A stretch of 27,244 bases of DNA from an uncultured Mycoplasmatota bacterium (GTDB lineage Bacteria; Bacillota_I; Bacilli_A; RF39; UBA660), in assembly GCA_948472605.1 (NCBI GenBank), contig CAOKUH010000004.1, forward strand, positions 1-27,244, written 5' to 3'. The notes beneath the pieces were generated by a model that saw only the letters and a list, made by a program, of their open reading frames with translations, ran no database searches and was not told the DNA's origin. The position numbers were made by a program, and so were the translations under genes. How positions within the stretch are numbered: the stretch's first letter is position 1; each line of letters starts with the position of its first letter. Positions 15,073 through 22,816 of this stretch are shown in pieces.

Positions 15073-15598
15073 TATGGATGATGTTATTACAGATGGTAAC
15101 TTTAAAGAACAAATAGAAGAGTTCATTGGTTCAAAAATTGATTTTAAAAAAACAGGATATTATCTTCAAAATGCACTAGGATCTAGAAAAGAAGAGTTTT
15201 TTAAAAAAGGTCAACTTGATATGTATAAAGATGCTCCTTTAAAAGATGATGCTTTTGAAATTATAAAGAAATTGAATGAAAAATATGACTTGTACATTGT
15301 TTCTAGTTTTATTATTAAAGATGCCCATTATCAAGAAGGAAATCATTTAAAATTTAAAATAGAATATTTACAAAAAAAATTGCCATTCATTGAATCAAAA
15401 CAAATTATTTTTACAGATAATAAAGAATTAATCGATTTTGATATTAGAATTGATGATTCAATTAGACACTTAAGCAAAGGTGAAATTTTACTTTTATTTG
15501 ACGCTTATCACAATAAAGAATTAAGTAAAGAATATTTAGCAACAAAAAATATAAAAAGAGTTATGAATTGGCAAGAAGTAGCTAACATACTACTTTAG
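15050..15598 (+). CDS. 5'(3')-deoxyribonucleotidase-like HAD phosphatase
   Basis: The 182-residue product begins MKKRLMIDMDDVITDG, a HAD motif I with Asp8 (nucleophile) and Asp10. Motif II is VSSF, and the C-terminal acidic motif is in ...DIRIDDSIRHL. Size and layout fit the NT5C/5'(3')-deoxyribonucleotidase family, which dephosphorylates (deoxy)nucleoside monophosphates in the cytoplasm. ATG 15050 is preferred because GAGAGG lies 9 bases upstream. A TTG at 15029 would start before this site. The start overlaps the RluA-type gene's end. The gene lies in a four-gene operon with two pseudouridine synthases. Confidence 0.8.
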   Translation: MKKRLMIDMDDVITDGNFKEQIEEFIGSKIDFKKTGYYLQNALGSRKEEFFKKGQLDMYKDAPLKDDAFEIIKKLNEKYDLYIVSSFIIKDAHYQEGNHLKFKIEYLQKKLPFIESKQIIFTDNKELIDFDIRIDDSIRHLSKGEILLLFDAYHNKELSKEYLATKNIKRVMNWQEVANILL

Positions 15599-15608
15599 GA
15601 GGAATATT

Positions 15609-16313
15609 ATGGAACGCTTACAAAAAGTAATCGCTAATAGTGGTCTAACCTCTAGGCGAAAAGCCGAAGAATTAATAAATTCTGGCAAAGTTTTAGTAAA
15701 TGGTAAAATCGCATCACTAGGCATGAAAGTTAATGATAGTGATATTATTATGGTAAATGGCGAAGTTTTAGAAAAAAATGAAAAAAAAGTTTATTATATG
15801 TTAAATAAACCGCGTGGAGTCATTAGTAGTGCCAGTGATGAAAAAAATCGTAAAACAGTTGTTTCTTTAATAGATACTGATATAAGAATTTACCCTATTG
15901 GAAGATTAGATTACGATACTACAGGACTTTTACTTTTAACTAATGATGGAGAGCTTGCTAATATTTTAATGCATCCTAAAAACGAAGTAGAAAAAACTTA
16001 TATTGCTAAAATTGAAGGTAATTTAACTCCTCAAGAATTTTATAGTTTAAAAAAAGGAATTATGATAGAAGATAGAAAAGTAATTCCCACACGTTTAAAG
16101 GTAAGAAAAACAACTATTGATAGTCAAATAATTGAAATTAGTATAATTGAAGGAAGAAATCATATTATAAAAAAGATATTTGCTGCTTTAGGACATAGTG
16201 TTAGTAAATTAAAAAGGGAAAGTTATGCTTTTTTAAGTCTTGGCAATCTAAAATCAGGGGAATATCGCGAATTAACTCTAAAAGAAGTAAAAAAACTTTA
16301 TAGTTTTAAGTAA
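15609..16313 (+). CDS. rluB: RsuA/RluB-family rRNA pseudouridine synthase
   Basis: The 234-residue protein has an N-terminal S4 RNA-binding domain (about 1-60: RLQKVIANSGLTSRRKAEEL, then VLVNG). The catalytic domain contains GRLDYDTTGLLLLTNDG with Asp101 as nucleophile, and the C-terminal EGRNHIIKKIFAALGH motif. This is the RluB/RsuA architecture, which modifies a single position of 23S or 16S rRNA. Firmicute homologues at this length are usually RluB. AGGAGG lies 8 bases before the ATG, and the gene follows the nucleotidase by 10 bases. Confidence 0.88.
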   Translation: MERLQKVIANSGLTSRRKAEELINSGKVLVNGKIASLGMKVNDSDIIMVNGEVLEKNEKKVYYMLNKPRGVISSASDEKNRKTVVSLIDTDIRIYPIGRLDYDTTGLLLLTNDGELANILMHPKNEVEKTYIAKIEGNLTPQEFYSLKKGIMIEDRKVIPTRLKVRKTTIDSQIIEISIIEGRNHIIKKIFAALGHSVSKLKRESYAFLSLGNLKSGEYRELTLKEVKKLYSFK

Positions 16314-16327
16314 AGGAAAATATTAAT

Positions 16328-16777
16328 TTGAAAAAAATAATAACATTAACTCTAATTTTGTTGCTTTTAACTGGTTGTAAAGCTAAACATTTACTAATTA
16401 TTAGCGATGAAAAATACCCTAATCTTTTAGAAATCTATAAAATTAATGAAAAAACAACTATCTATTCTGAATTTGCTATTAATTATCATAGTAGTAAAGG
16501 AATAATTAGTTTACATGATGCATTAGCAAATAAAAATATTACTATTGAAGAAATAATAGATAAAATGGAACTTGTTAATGCAATAAATGATGGTGGTTCT
16601 ATATCATTTAAATATGAAGTAAAAATGAATAATTTGGCTAACCAAAATTTTTATTTAGTTAGTTGTAAAAAATTAAATAATGAATATTCAGATGATAAAC
16701 TTTATCAAAATGAAAATATTTATATAAGCAGTAGTAAAGATAGTTATTCTATATTTGATTATTGTGAGCAAACTTAA
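16328..16777 (+). CDS. Small lipoprotein, unknown function
   Basis: TTG 16328 starts a precursor with KKIITLTLILLLLTGCKA, a signal peptide with lipobox LLTGC. The mature 132-residue part is alpha/beta with two further Cys in its C-terminal half (VSCKK and DYCEQT) that could form a disulfide outside the cell. No family is recognised. AAAGGAAA lies upstream at a suitable distance from the TTG, and no ATG is available near the signal peptide. It is the last gene of the operon and is followed by a strong terminator. Confidence 0.7.
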   Translation: MKKIITLTLILLLLTGCKAKHLLIISDEKYPNLLEIYKINEKTTIYSEFAINYHSSKGIISLHDALANKNITIEEIIDKMELVNAINDGGSISFKYEVKMNNLANQNFYLVSCKKLNNEYSDDKLYQNENIYISSSKDSYSIFDYCEQT

Positions 16778-16781
16778 ATAA

Positions 16782-16815
16782 AAAAACAAGCTAGTTTATT
16801 TTAGCTTGTTTTTAA
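16782..16815. terminator. Bidirectional terminator between lipoprotein and ferredoxin genes
   Basis: AAAAACAAGCTA (16782-16793) pairs perfectly with TAGCTTGTTTTT (16802-16813). The A and T runs on both sides suit convergent transcription. Confidence 0.9.
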
Positions 16816-16819
16816 CATA

Positions 16820-17200
16820 TTAATTATCTTCGTTTTCATGATGATTTGAATTGCACTCTTCACAATCACACTCATCATCACAATCGCATTCCTCACAATT
16901 ACAATCTTCACAATGACAATTTGGATTATCGCATTCCTCATCATCGCAATCACATTCCTCGCAAGTACAATCATCACAATGGCATTTTGGATTATCACAT
17001 TCCATAGATTCCTCATCTATTTTTTCAATTGCACTAGTTGGACAAGATTCAATAGCATTTGTTAAATTTTCACTATCTAGCGCCTCATTACTAATACATT
17101 CTGATTTTCCATCATCATCAAATTCAAAATGTTTAGGATCTATAGCAACACAAGCTCCACAACCAATACATCTTTCTTTACTAACATTAATTTTTTCCAT
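16820..17200 (-). CDS. [4Fe-4S] ferredoxin with Cys/Asp/Glu-rich metallothionein-like tail
   Basis: Residues 1-62 form a single-cluster ferredoxin. CIGCGAC gives Cys11, Cys14 and Cys17, and Cys53 in SCPTSAI is the fourth ligand. The HFEFDDDGKSEC strand is as in small clostridial/Bacillus Fer proteins of about 60-82 residues. From about residue 65 a 60-residue tail follows with 17 Cys and several His among Asp and Glu. It is built of two imperfect repeats (ECDNPKCHCDDCTCEECDCD, then ECDNPNCHCEDCNCEECDCD) and a short third unit. The core should carry electrons; the tail looks metal-binding. ATG 17200 is chosen for the AGGAG upstream; a longer in-frame start at 17248 lacks support. It stands alone. 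Confidence 0.88.
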   Translation of the reverse strand: MEKINVSKERCIGCGACVAIDPKHFEFDDDGKSECISNEALDSENLTNAIESCPTSAIEKIDEESMECDNPKCHCDDCTCEECDCDDEECDNPNCHCEDCNCEECDCDDECDCEECNSNHHENEDN

Positions 17201-17311
17201 ATTTTCATCTCCTATTAAAATTATACGAAGAGTAATTATAAAAATCAACTAGGTATTTAAAAAAATTAAAATATATGATATTATATTTCTTGAATAGTGT
17301 AGGTGAATAGC

Positions 17312-18187
17312 ATGAGTTCTAGAATGGATAAGTACAATAATCAAGATAATAGAGATTATGAGTATGATTATATTTATAGTCGTAATGAAAATCTTGGCTC
17401 TAGATCAAGAAAAAACGAAGAACTATATCAAGAGATGAATCGTGATGACTTAGAAGATGTTAATTTAACTAGTAATGCTCATGTTATTGGAGATAATGAA
17501 AAAAATATAGACATAGATAAAGTTAGACAACTATTAGAAAAAAAATATCATGAAGAACCTCGTAAATCAAGAGCTTTAATTAAACAAGAAGAGGAAGAAT
17601 ATATTGAAGAAAAAGGTGAAGAGGAAACTAAAGAATATAATATTAATGCTATAATTGAAAAAGCTAAACAAGATAAAGATATAGATTATGAAAGAGAAAG
17701 GCTAAAAAAAATCCGTGATACCCAATATGATATATTAAAAGGGTTAGACTTAGAAGACGAAGATGACGACGATAAAGAATATGTTTCTAAAGTCACCAGT
17801 AATAAAGATGATTTAGTTAATTTAATTAATACAATAACTGAAAAAGAATTAACTAGAGAAATGAATCCTCTTGATATTTTGACAGACTTAAAAGGAAATG
17901 ATAATACAGTTGTTTTAGATGGAGTTAAAGAAGAATTAAATAAAAATGATGTTAAAGAAACCATAAAAGATACGGTTAAAGAAGAGGTAAAAAAAGAAAT
18001 TGATAAAACTTTTTATACTAATTCTATTTCTTTTTCCAAAAGTGATTTCGATGATTTTAATGACCTTAAAGAAGGTGTAGAAACCAATAAAGTGTTAATT
18101 AGAATTTTACTTATAATTGTAACCATTGCTCTAATAGCAGGTATTTTATTTTTTGCTAATCATTTTTTCGATTTAAATTGGTTTTAA
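17312..18187 (+). CDS. Charged protein with C-terminal membrane anchor, unknown function
   Basis: Not recognised. The 291-residue product is very rich in Glu, Lys, Asp and Asn, probably extended or coiled-coil (repeated KEEVKKEI-type runs near 210-230). It ends in a single hydrophobic helix (ILLIIVTIALIAGILFFA) with a few residues after it. This is a tail-anchor topology, with the bulk in the cytoplasm. ATG 17312 is chosen because AGGTGA at 17301-17306 fits it; a GTG at 17303 lies inside that site. It precedes yunB and may share its transcript, apart from the hairpin after it. Confidence 0.65.
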   Translation: MSSRMDKYNNQDNRDYEYDYIYSRNENLGSRSRKNEELYQEMNRDDLEDVNLTSNAHVIGDNEKNIDIDKVRQLLEKKYHEEPRKSRALIKQEEEEYIEEKGEEETKEYNINAIIEKAKQDKDIDYERERLKKIRDTQYDILKGLDLEDEDDDDKEYVSKVTSNKDDLVNLINTITEKELTREMNPLDILTDLKGNDNTVVLDGVKEELNKNDVKETIKDTVKEEVKKEIDKTFYTNSISFSKSDFDDFNDLKEGVETNKVLIRILLIIVTIALIAGILFFANHFFDLNWF

Positions 18188-18208
18188 GAAGATTAACTTC
18201 TTTTTTTT
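18186..18208 (+). terminator. Short hairpin with T tail before yunB
   Basis: AAGAAG (18186-18191) pairs with CTTCTT (18197-18202) around the loop ATTAA, followed by T residues. It overlaps the stop codon of the preceding gene. The 6-bp AT-rich stem may be only partly effective. Confidence 0.55.
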
Positions 18209-18231
18209 ATACTTAAATTATATATATTAAT

Positions 18232-18972
18232 ATGAAAATGAAATCTTACCAACATCGAAAAATTGAATTAAATTTTTCTCAAATATTTATTCTTATAATG
18301 CTTTTAATAATAATTAATAGTATTTTTTTGCTCAGTAAATTTAATAAAAATATTACACCAAAATTGTTAGGAATTGCTGAATCTAGTATAAATAAACTAA
18401 ATGAAACAATTTTAACCAACTACCGAGTTAAAGATATTTTCCCTCAAGTAGATTTAGAAAATGCCATTATTCTTACCAAAAATAGCAAAGAAGAAATAAT
18501 AAGTGTTGATTTTAACTTAGAAAATATTTATAAATCTTTATCAATTCTTACTGAATATTTACAAAATAGTGTGAATGATTTAAAAGTTAGAGAAGATATT
18601 CTAAAGAATTATGATAAGTATTTATCTTCTAAACTTAATTCTATAATCTTAAAAATACCTATAGGAATATTAAGTGATGGTATTTATAACACAAATTTAG
18701 GGCCAAAGATACCTGTAAAGATTGAATTTATGGGATATGTTGCAAGTAGTGTAAGAATTAAATTAGAAAATTATGGAATAAATAATGTTTTAATATCTAT
18801 TTATATAGATTGCTATGTAACAAATGAATTTATAATACCATTTACATCTAAAGAAATTAACCATGAGTATAATATTTTAGTAGCCTCTAAAATTATCCAA
18901 GGAGTAGTACCTGAATATTACGGAGGAGCTATGGAAGCTAAAAGTAATATTTTAAATATTCCTATTAATTAA
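18232..18972 (+). CDS. yunB: Sporulation protein YunB
   Basis: The 246-residue protein has one N-terminal transmembrane helix (about 15-36) followed by an extracytoplasmic domain. Family-typical segments are KIPIGILSDG, LGPKIPVKIEFMG, ENYGINNVLISIYIDC, IIPFTSKEI and KIIQGVVPEYYGG, close to the Bacillus YunB pattern. YunB is made in the mother cell in B. subtilis and is needed for normal spores; its biochemical role is not known. Length matches the family (about 250). ATG 18232 and ATG 18238 are both possible. It lies in a neighbourhood that also holds YutD, a YutH-like protein and a NifU domain. Confidence 0.85.
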   Translation: MKMKSYQHRKIELNFSQIFILIMLLIIINSIFLLSKFNKNITPKLLGIAESSINKLNETILTNYRVKDIFPQVDLENAIILTKNSKEEIISVDFNLENIYKSLSILTEYLQNSVNDLKVREDILKNYDKYLSSKLNSIILKIPIGILSDGIYNTNLGPKIPVKIEFMGYVASSVRIKLENYGINNVLISIYIDCYVTNEFIIPFTSKEINHEYNILVASKIIQGVVPEYYGGAMEAKSNILNIPIN

Positions 18973-19008
18973 AATATGTGTTATAATCTATTTAGAGTAG
19001 GTGAGGTC

Positions 19009-19833
19009 ATGGAAGGAAATATATTTATAAATAATGCAATACACGAGTCTATACAGAAGTATTTAACATATAAGAATAATTCAAATAGAGAAGAATTTAA
19101 TACTTTTTTAGTTGTAATTATTAGACTTTTAACAACTATTTATGGAGAATTAGATATAGTTAATCCTTATCAAACTAATAATGAAAGAGGATTTGATGAA
19201 AATTTAAAAAAGTTTGGTTTGTCAGATGAAGAATTAAATGAATTTAAAAATGAATTCAATTTATATTATCAAAACCAAACTAATGATGAAATATGTGGAC
19301 ATTTATTTTTAAATCTTCAAAAAAAATTAGTGGATATGTTTGTCTTAAGAAAAAAAAGTATACTAGTTAATGATGAAGAAATAATGTTATTTAAAAATTT
19401 ACTTTATACAAGAGATGTTACTAATCCTTTTATGAAATCTTTATATGATAAATTCACGCCAAATTCTGATACAATTTCTAACTATTTAAGTAGCAAATTA
19501 TATGAGATTAGTCATGACTTTGTTTTTAGTGAATACAAGGAAGTAACATTAAAAGCTGAAGCATATCAATTAGCAGGATTTAATGCTGTAGAAGTTATGA
19601 AAATGAAAGAAGAAGATATTTTAGATGTAAATAATAAAGTTTATCATTTCTTCCGTATTAAAGATAATGACACTAATAAAAGAAATCGTTTAGATGATGC
19701 AATTAATTATTATAAAAAATATGGAAATACTATAACATCAGGTAATGGTTATGTAGATTTAGTTTTATTACTTAGTATTATTGCTACAGGATTAATGTTA
19801 GTTATTTTAATTGGTGTTCAATTTATGAGGTAG
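19009..19833 (+). CDS. Hypothetical protein with C-terminal transmembrane helix
   Basis: Not recognised. The 274-residue protein is mostly helical and charged, with one hydrophobic helix at the C-terminus (VLLLSIIATGLMLVILIGV) and only two or three residues after it. ATG 19009 is preferred because AGGTGAGG lies immediately upstream. An in-frame ATG at 18976 has no ribosome-binding site and would add CYNLFRVGEV, which encodes that site. yutD begins 2 bases after its stop, so the two are in one operon. Confidence 0.65.
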   Translation: MEGNIFINNAIHESIQKYLTYKNNSNREEFNTFLVVIIRLLTTIYGELDIVNPYQTNNERGFDENLKKFGLSDEELNEFKNEFNLYYQNQTNDEICGHLFLNLQKKLVDMFVLRKKSILVNDEEIMLFKNLLYTRDVTNPFMKSLYDKFTPNSDTISNYLSSKLYEISHDFVFSEYKEVTLKAEAYQLAGFNAVEVMKMKEEDILDVNNKVYHFFRIKDNDTNKRNRLDDAINYYKKYGNTITSGNGYVDLVLLLSIIATGLMLVILIGVQFMR

Positions 19834-19835
19834 CC

Positions 19836-20120
19836 ATGGAAATACTTATTAACAATGTAAAGTATAAAGTTGTAAAAAATATAGGAAATGCTATAGATAC
19901 CAATATTATTGCGGAGTATTTGACAGACTATTTTGATAATTTTGATTATATTTTAGGTGATTATGCTTATGGAAAATTACGTCTAAAGGGATTTAACAAC
20001 AAAGAAAATAAAAATTTTAAGCCATACAATGATTTTAGTAAACTTGATGACTACATAAAAAATCATTGTGCATTTGGTTGTCATTATTTTGTTATTTCGA
20101 GAGTAAAGGACTTGAAATAA
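19836..20120 (+). CDS. yutD: YutD-like protein
   Basis: The 94-residue product matches YutD. The core YILGDYAYGKLRLKGF (38-53) corresponds to the family's YDYIVGDWGYGQLRLKGF-type strand pair. The ending DDYIKNHCAFGCHYFVISRV carries the C-x-F-G-C-x-Y-F signature with two Cys three residues apart. The protein is cytoplasmic and of unknown role, conserved in Bacilli. It starts 2 bases after the preceding gene and is probably translationally coupled to it. Confidence 0.8.
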   Translation: MEILINNVKYKVVKNIGNAIDTNIIAEYLTDYFDNFDYILGDYAYGKLRLKGFNNKENKNFKPYNDFSKLDDYIKNHCAFGCHYFVISRVKDLK

Positions 20121-20140
20121 CTTTTTTTGTTTGCTATAAT
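20112..20140 (+). promoter_or_regulatory. Promoter of the coiled-coil protein gene at 20168
   Basis: TTGAAA (20112-20117) and a perfect TATAAT (20135-20140) are 17 bases apart. The -35 box overlaps the last codons of yutD. AGCGAGGA precedes the ATG. Confidence 0.7.
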
Positions 20141-20167
20141 TTCATATAGAATAGCGAGGAATGTTAT

Positions 20168-21142
20168 ATGGCAAGTAAAATTATTAAATTTCCAGATGAA
20201 AGAGTAAACGAAGTAAAAATAATTACTGCTCTTCATGAAGCAAATGGAACTGACTATATGATTTTTGATTCAAATAAAATTGATAATAATAACAAAGTAG
20301 TAGGAGTTAGTTATAAAACTAGTGGAGAAGAAAGGTTTCATAATATAATAGATATGGAAGCTTGGAAAAAAGCAAAAGCTCTAATGGTAGCTAATATTAA
20401 AGGGGAAAAAGAAGGATATGATTATTTAGCTTTAAATAATGAAATATTAGTAACCGAAGACTATAAACGTGATTTAGCTTTAAGAGAAGATAATTTGAAA
20501 AATTTAGAAAAGAATTATGAGATGTTTTTAAATTCAATGAATAATACTCAAAATGAAATTACAAGAACTCCTGGAGAAATTATATCTTTCCCTAATCAAT
20601 CTAATACAGGAATTATGCCAGATCAAGTTATATCTAATCCTGAGAATACTCCATTACCTAGTGTAAATCCTATTGTAGAGCCAGTTATAGCATTTCAACC
20701 AGAAGCAAAAGAAATGCCAACAACTACTGAGGTGCAACAACCTATAATAGAACCTGTTGTAGCAACTCCAGTTATTAATGAAGCTCCTGTTACAAATAAT
20801 ATATTTGCTCCAGTTAGTGAAAGCGTTAATAATAATGTAACAATAGAAAATCAAACATCTAGTAATTCTTCAGTTGCTAAATATTATGAAAATACAATGA
20901 ATTCATTATTAAATGAATTAAAGAGTATAACAGATGAATATAAAAATATAACAGACAAATATAAAGAATTAACTGATAAAATTCAAACAACAGCTGTAGA
21001 AATAAGTGGAAAAATGATTGACTTATTCAAAGAAATAGATATGACAAAAGATTTTTATAATCAAAATGTAGAAAAATCACAACAAATATTAGCTTCACAA
21101 AATAATGATAATTTTGCAAGAGATTTAACTAAAGCAGCTTAA
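20168..21142 (+). CDS. Three-part protein: alpha/beta head, Pro-rich linker, coiled-coil end; unknown function
   Basis: Not recognised. The 324-residue product has a globular N-terminal part (1-120) beginning MASKIIKFPDE. A flexible Pro/Thr/Val/Asn-rich linker follows (about 135-235, with VEPVIAF and IEPVVATPVI). The C-terminal part is strongly helical and coiled-coil-like (about 236-324), with the repeat SITDEYKNITDKYKELTDKI. No signal peptide or membrane helix is present. The layout suggests a cytoplasmic scaffold or a protein that oligomerises through its end. It has its own promoter and terminator, so it is a single-gene unit inside the yunB-yutH block. Confidence 0.65.
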   Translation: MASKIIKFPDERVNEVKIITALHEANGTDYMIFDSNKIDNNNKVVGVSYKTSGEERFHNIIDMEAWKKAKALMVANIKGEKEGYDYLALNNEILVTEDYKRDLALREDNLKNLEKNYEMFLNSMNNTQNEITRTPGEIISFPNQSNTGIMPDQVISNPENTPLPSVNPIVEPVIAFQPEAKEMPTTTEVQQPIIEPVVATPVINEAPVTNNIFAPVSESVNNNVTIENQTSSNSSVAKYYENTMNSLLNELKSITDEYKNITDKYKELTDKIQTTAVEISGKMIDLFKEIDMTKDFYNQNVEKSQQILASQNNDNFARDLTKAA

Positions 21143-21163
21143 GCATAATGCTTAAGTTTTTTT
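21138..21163 (+). terminator. Terminator of the coiled-coil protein gene
   Basis: CTTAAGCA (21138-21145) pairs perfectly with TGCTTAAG (21149-21156) around a 3-base loop, with a run of T after it. It overlaps the TAA stop codon. Confidence 0.9.
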
Positions 21164-21186
21164 AATACAATTTAATAGTGATTTAA

Positions 21187-22128
21187 ATGAAAGAACTATT
21201 AAAAAATTTTTATAATGTTTATGATATTGAGTTGATTGAAAATAGTGAATATTCCTATTTTATTTTCAATGAAAAAAAATATTTTTTTGTTCCATATAAA
21301 AGAAGTGAAGATGAATTACAAGAATTATTAACTTTAAATCAAGAACTTATAAACAAAAACATACCAACTGGTAAATTTATAATAAACAATCAAAATTCAT
21401 TTATTACTATAGATAATAACAAAAAATATGTATTAATTGAAATGCCTTTAAATGACAATACTGAATATAATGTTTTAGATATGATAGATTTGGCCAAAAT
21501 ATTAGTAGTTGGAAATAAAAAAAGTATATTATATCGCAATAATTGGGCAGATTTATGGAGCTCTAAAGTTGATTACTTTGAGTATCAAATTAGACAATTA
21601 GGAAAGGATAAAACAATTATTTTAAATAGTTTTAGTTACTATATCGGCCTTGCTGAAAATGCTATAATATATGTTAATAATACAACAAAAAAATATCAAA
21701 TAAGTGTTAATGAAAAAATCACTTTACAAAGGAAAAGAGTTGTATTTCCCAATATTGCGTTAAACTACTTTAATCCTATAAACTATGTAATAGACATTGA
21801 AGTTAGAGATATTGCATCTTATTTTAAATCTTTATTTTTTAATTCATATGAAGACTTATTTATTGAGGTAAATGCTTATTTTAAAAAAAGAAAATTAGGT
21901 ATATATGGTTATCAACTTTTATATGCAAGACTTTTATATCCATCATTTTATTTTGATATATATGAAAAAGTTATAGAAGGAGATTTGGATGAAGAAACTT
22001 TGATACCCATTATTAACAAAGCAAATGATTATGAATTATTCTTAAAAGATATGTATAAAATAATTAGTAAATACGCCCCAATTGAAAGAGTAGATTGGCT
22101 ATTAAAAAAAGAAGAAATTATAAATTAA
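21187..22128 (+). CDS. YutH/CotS-like spore coat kinase-fold protein
   Basis: The 313-residue protein resembles YutH, a spore-coat-associated member of the CotS/aminoglycoside-phosphotransferase-like fold. The similarity is in overall plan: a short N-lobe with FIFNEKKYFFVPYKRS, a central helical part with NWADLWSSKVDYFEYQIRQLG, and a C-lobe with LYARLLYPSFYFDIYE. The usual kinase residues (HGDxxxxN, D-F-E) are not obvious, as is typical of YutH proteins, so catalytic activity is doubtful. The position next to a NifU-domain gene on the opposite strand mirrors yutH-yutI of Bacillus. The 3' end overlaps the NifU gene by 11 bases. Confidence 0.55.
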   Translation: MKELLKNFYNVYDIELIENSEYSYFIFNEKKYFFVPYKRSEDELQELLTLNQELINKNIPTGKFIINNQNSFITIDNNKKYVLIEMPLNDNTEYNVLDMIDLAKILVVGNKKSILYRNNWADLWSSKVDYFEYQIRQLGKDKTIILNSFSYYIGLAENAIIYVNNTTKKYQISVNEKITLQRKRVVFPNIALNYFNPINYVIDIEVRDIASYFKSLFFNSYEDLFIEVNAYFKKRKLGIYGYQLLYARLLYPSFYFDIYEKVIEGDLDEETLIPIINKANDYELFLKDMYKIISKYAPIERVDWLLKKEEIIN

Positions 22129-22342
22129 CATTTACAATTCCTTCTATTTCATCTATTTCATTTTGTAACATACTTAATATATAATTTTTTAAAGTAAAGT
22201 CTTGATCCATGCAATCTAAACAATGACCACTTAATTTTACATAAACATATTTATCTTCATATTTAATAAACTCTATATCTCCGCCATCCATATTTAAATA
22301 AGGACGAATTTCTTCTATAATACTTTTTATTTTGTTTTCCAT
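22118..22342 (-). CDS. NifU C-terminal domain protein (YutI-like)
   Basis: The 74-residue product is a stand-alone NifU C-terminal domain. It has IRPYLNMDGGDIEFI near the start and the CxxC motif in GHCLDCMDQDFTLKNYI (Cys41 and Cys44), where most homologues have GACSGCPSS. The family carries Fe-S clusters and hands them to target proteins. ATG 22342 is preferred because AGGTG lies 6 bases upstream; an in-frame GTG at 22351 is part of that site. The end of the gene overlaps the convergent YutH-like gene. Confidence 0.85.
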   Translation of the reverse strand: MENKIKSIIEEIRPYLNMDGGDIEFIKYEDKYVYVKLSGHCLDCMDQDFTLKNYILSMLQNEIDEIEGIVNVNL

Positions 22343-22400
22343 GTTTTTCACCTAGTACACATTATAGCATGTTTAAAATAAAAATAAATAGAAATTATGG

Positions 22401-22406
22401 TATAAT
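22401..22406 (+). promoter_or_regulatory. -10 box of the S1-domain gene
   Basis: A perfect TATAAT preceded by ATGG lies 21 bases before the ATG at 22428. No convincing -35 box is seen; the intergenic space also carries the divergent NifU-gene promoter. Confidence 0.5.
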
Positions 22407-22427
22407 TTTTATTGGATGGTGGTATAA

Positions 22428-22787
22428 ATGTCTAACTATAAAATAGGTGATATTTTAGAAGGAACTGTTACAGGAATAACTAAGTATGGAGCATTTATAA
22501 AAATTGACAATGAATATAATGGATTAATTCATATTTCAGAAATATCTACTCATTTTGTGAAAAATGTCTTTGATTATTTAGAAGTAGGAGAAAATATAAT
22601 TTGTGAAGTTATAGATGAAGATGAAAAAGAAAAACAATTAAAACTATCAATAAAAAATATTAATTATAAACTGATTCCGAAATATGGCAAAATAAAAGAC
22701 ACTAAAAATGGTTTTAAACCATTACAAATGAAGTTGCCAATTTGGATGCGAGAAAAACTAAAAGAGCTTGAAAAAAATATTAATTAA
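22428..22787 (+). CDS. S1 RNA-binding protein, GSP13/CvfD-like
   Basis: The 119-residue protein is one S1 domain (about 5-76) with the classic pattern GDILEGTVTGITKYGAFIKI, GLIHISEIS, and VGENIICEVIDEDEKEKQLKLSIK. A short basic tail contains PLQMKLPIWMREKLKELEK. Length and layout fit general stress protein 13 (YugI) and CvfD, ribosome- or RNA-associated post-transcriptional regulators in Firmicutes. The ribosome-binding site is GGTGG, 6 bases before the ATG. Confidence 0.8.
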   Translation: MSNYKIGDILEGTVTGITKYGAFIKIDNEYNGLIHISEISTHFVKNVFDYLEVGENIICEVIDEDEKEKQLKLSIKNINYKLIPKYGKIKDTKNGFKPLQMKLPIWMREKLKELEKNIN

Positions 22788-22816
22788 TATATAATAATCA
22801 ACTTAAGGTGATTAAG

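Noticed and set aside
16838..17010. CRISPR-like spaced repeats in the ferredoxin tail
   Set aside because: The repeats are in-frame codons for Cys, Asp and Glu with no unique spacers of constant size, so this is a protein repeat and not a CRISPR array.
16801..17016. Minus-strand ORF with repeated IVIVKIVIVRNAIV-type residues
   Set aside because: It is another frame of the Cys/Asp-rich tail of the ferredoxin gene; the repeats come from the tail's codons.
20654..20854. Minus-strand ORF rich in Asn, Tyr and Cys
   Set aside because: It is a shadow of the Pro/Thr/Val-rich linker of the gene at 20168-21142.
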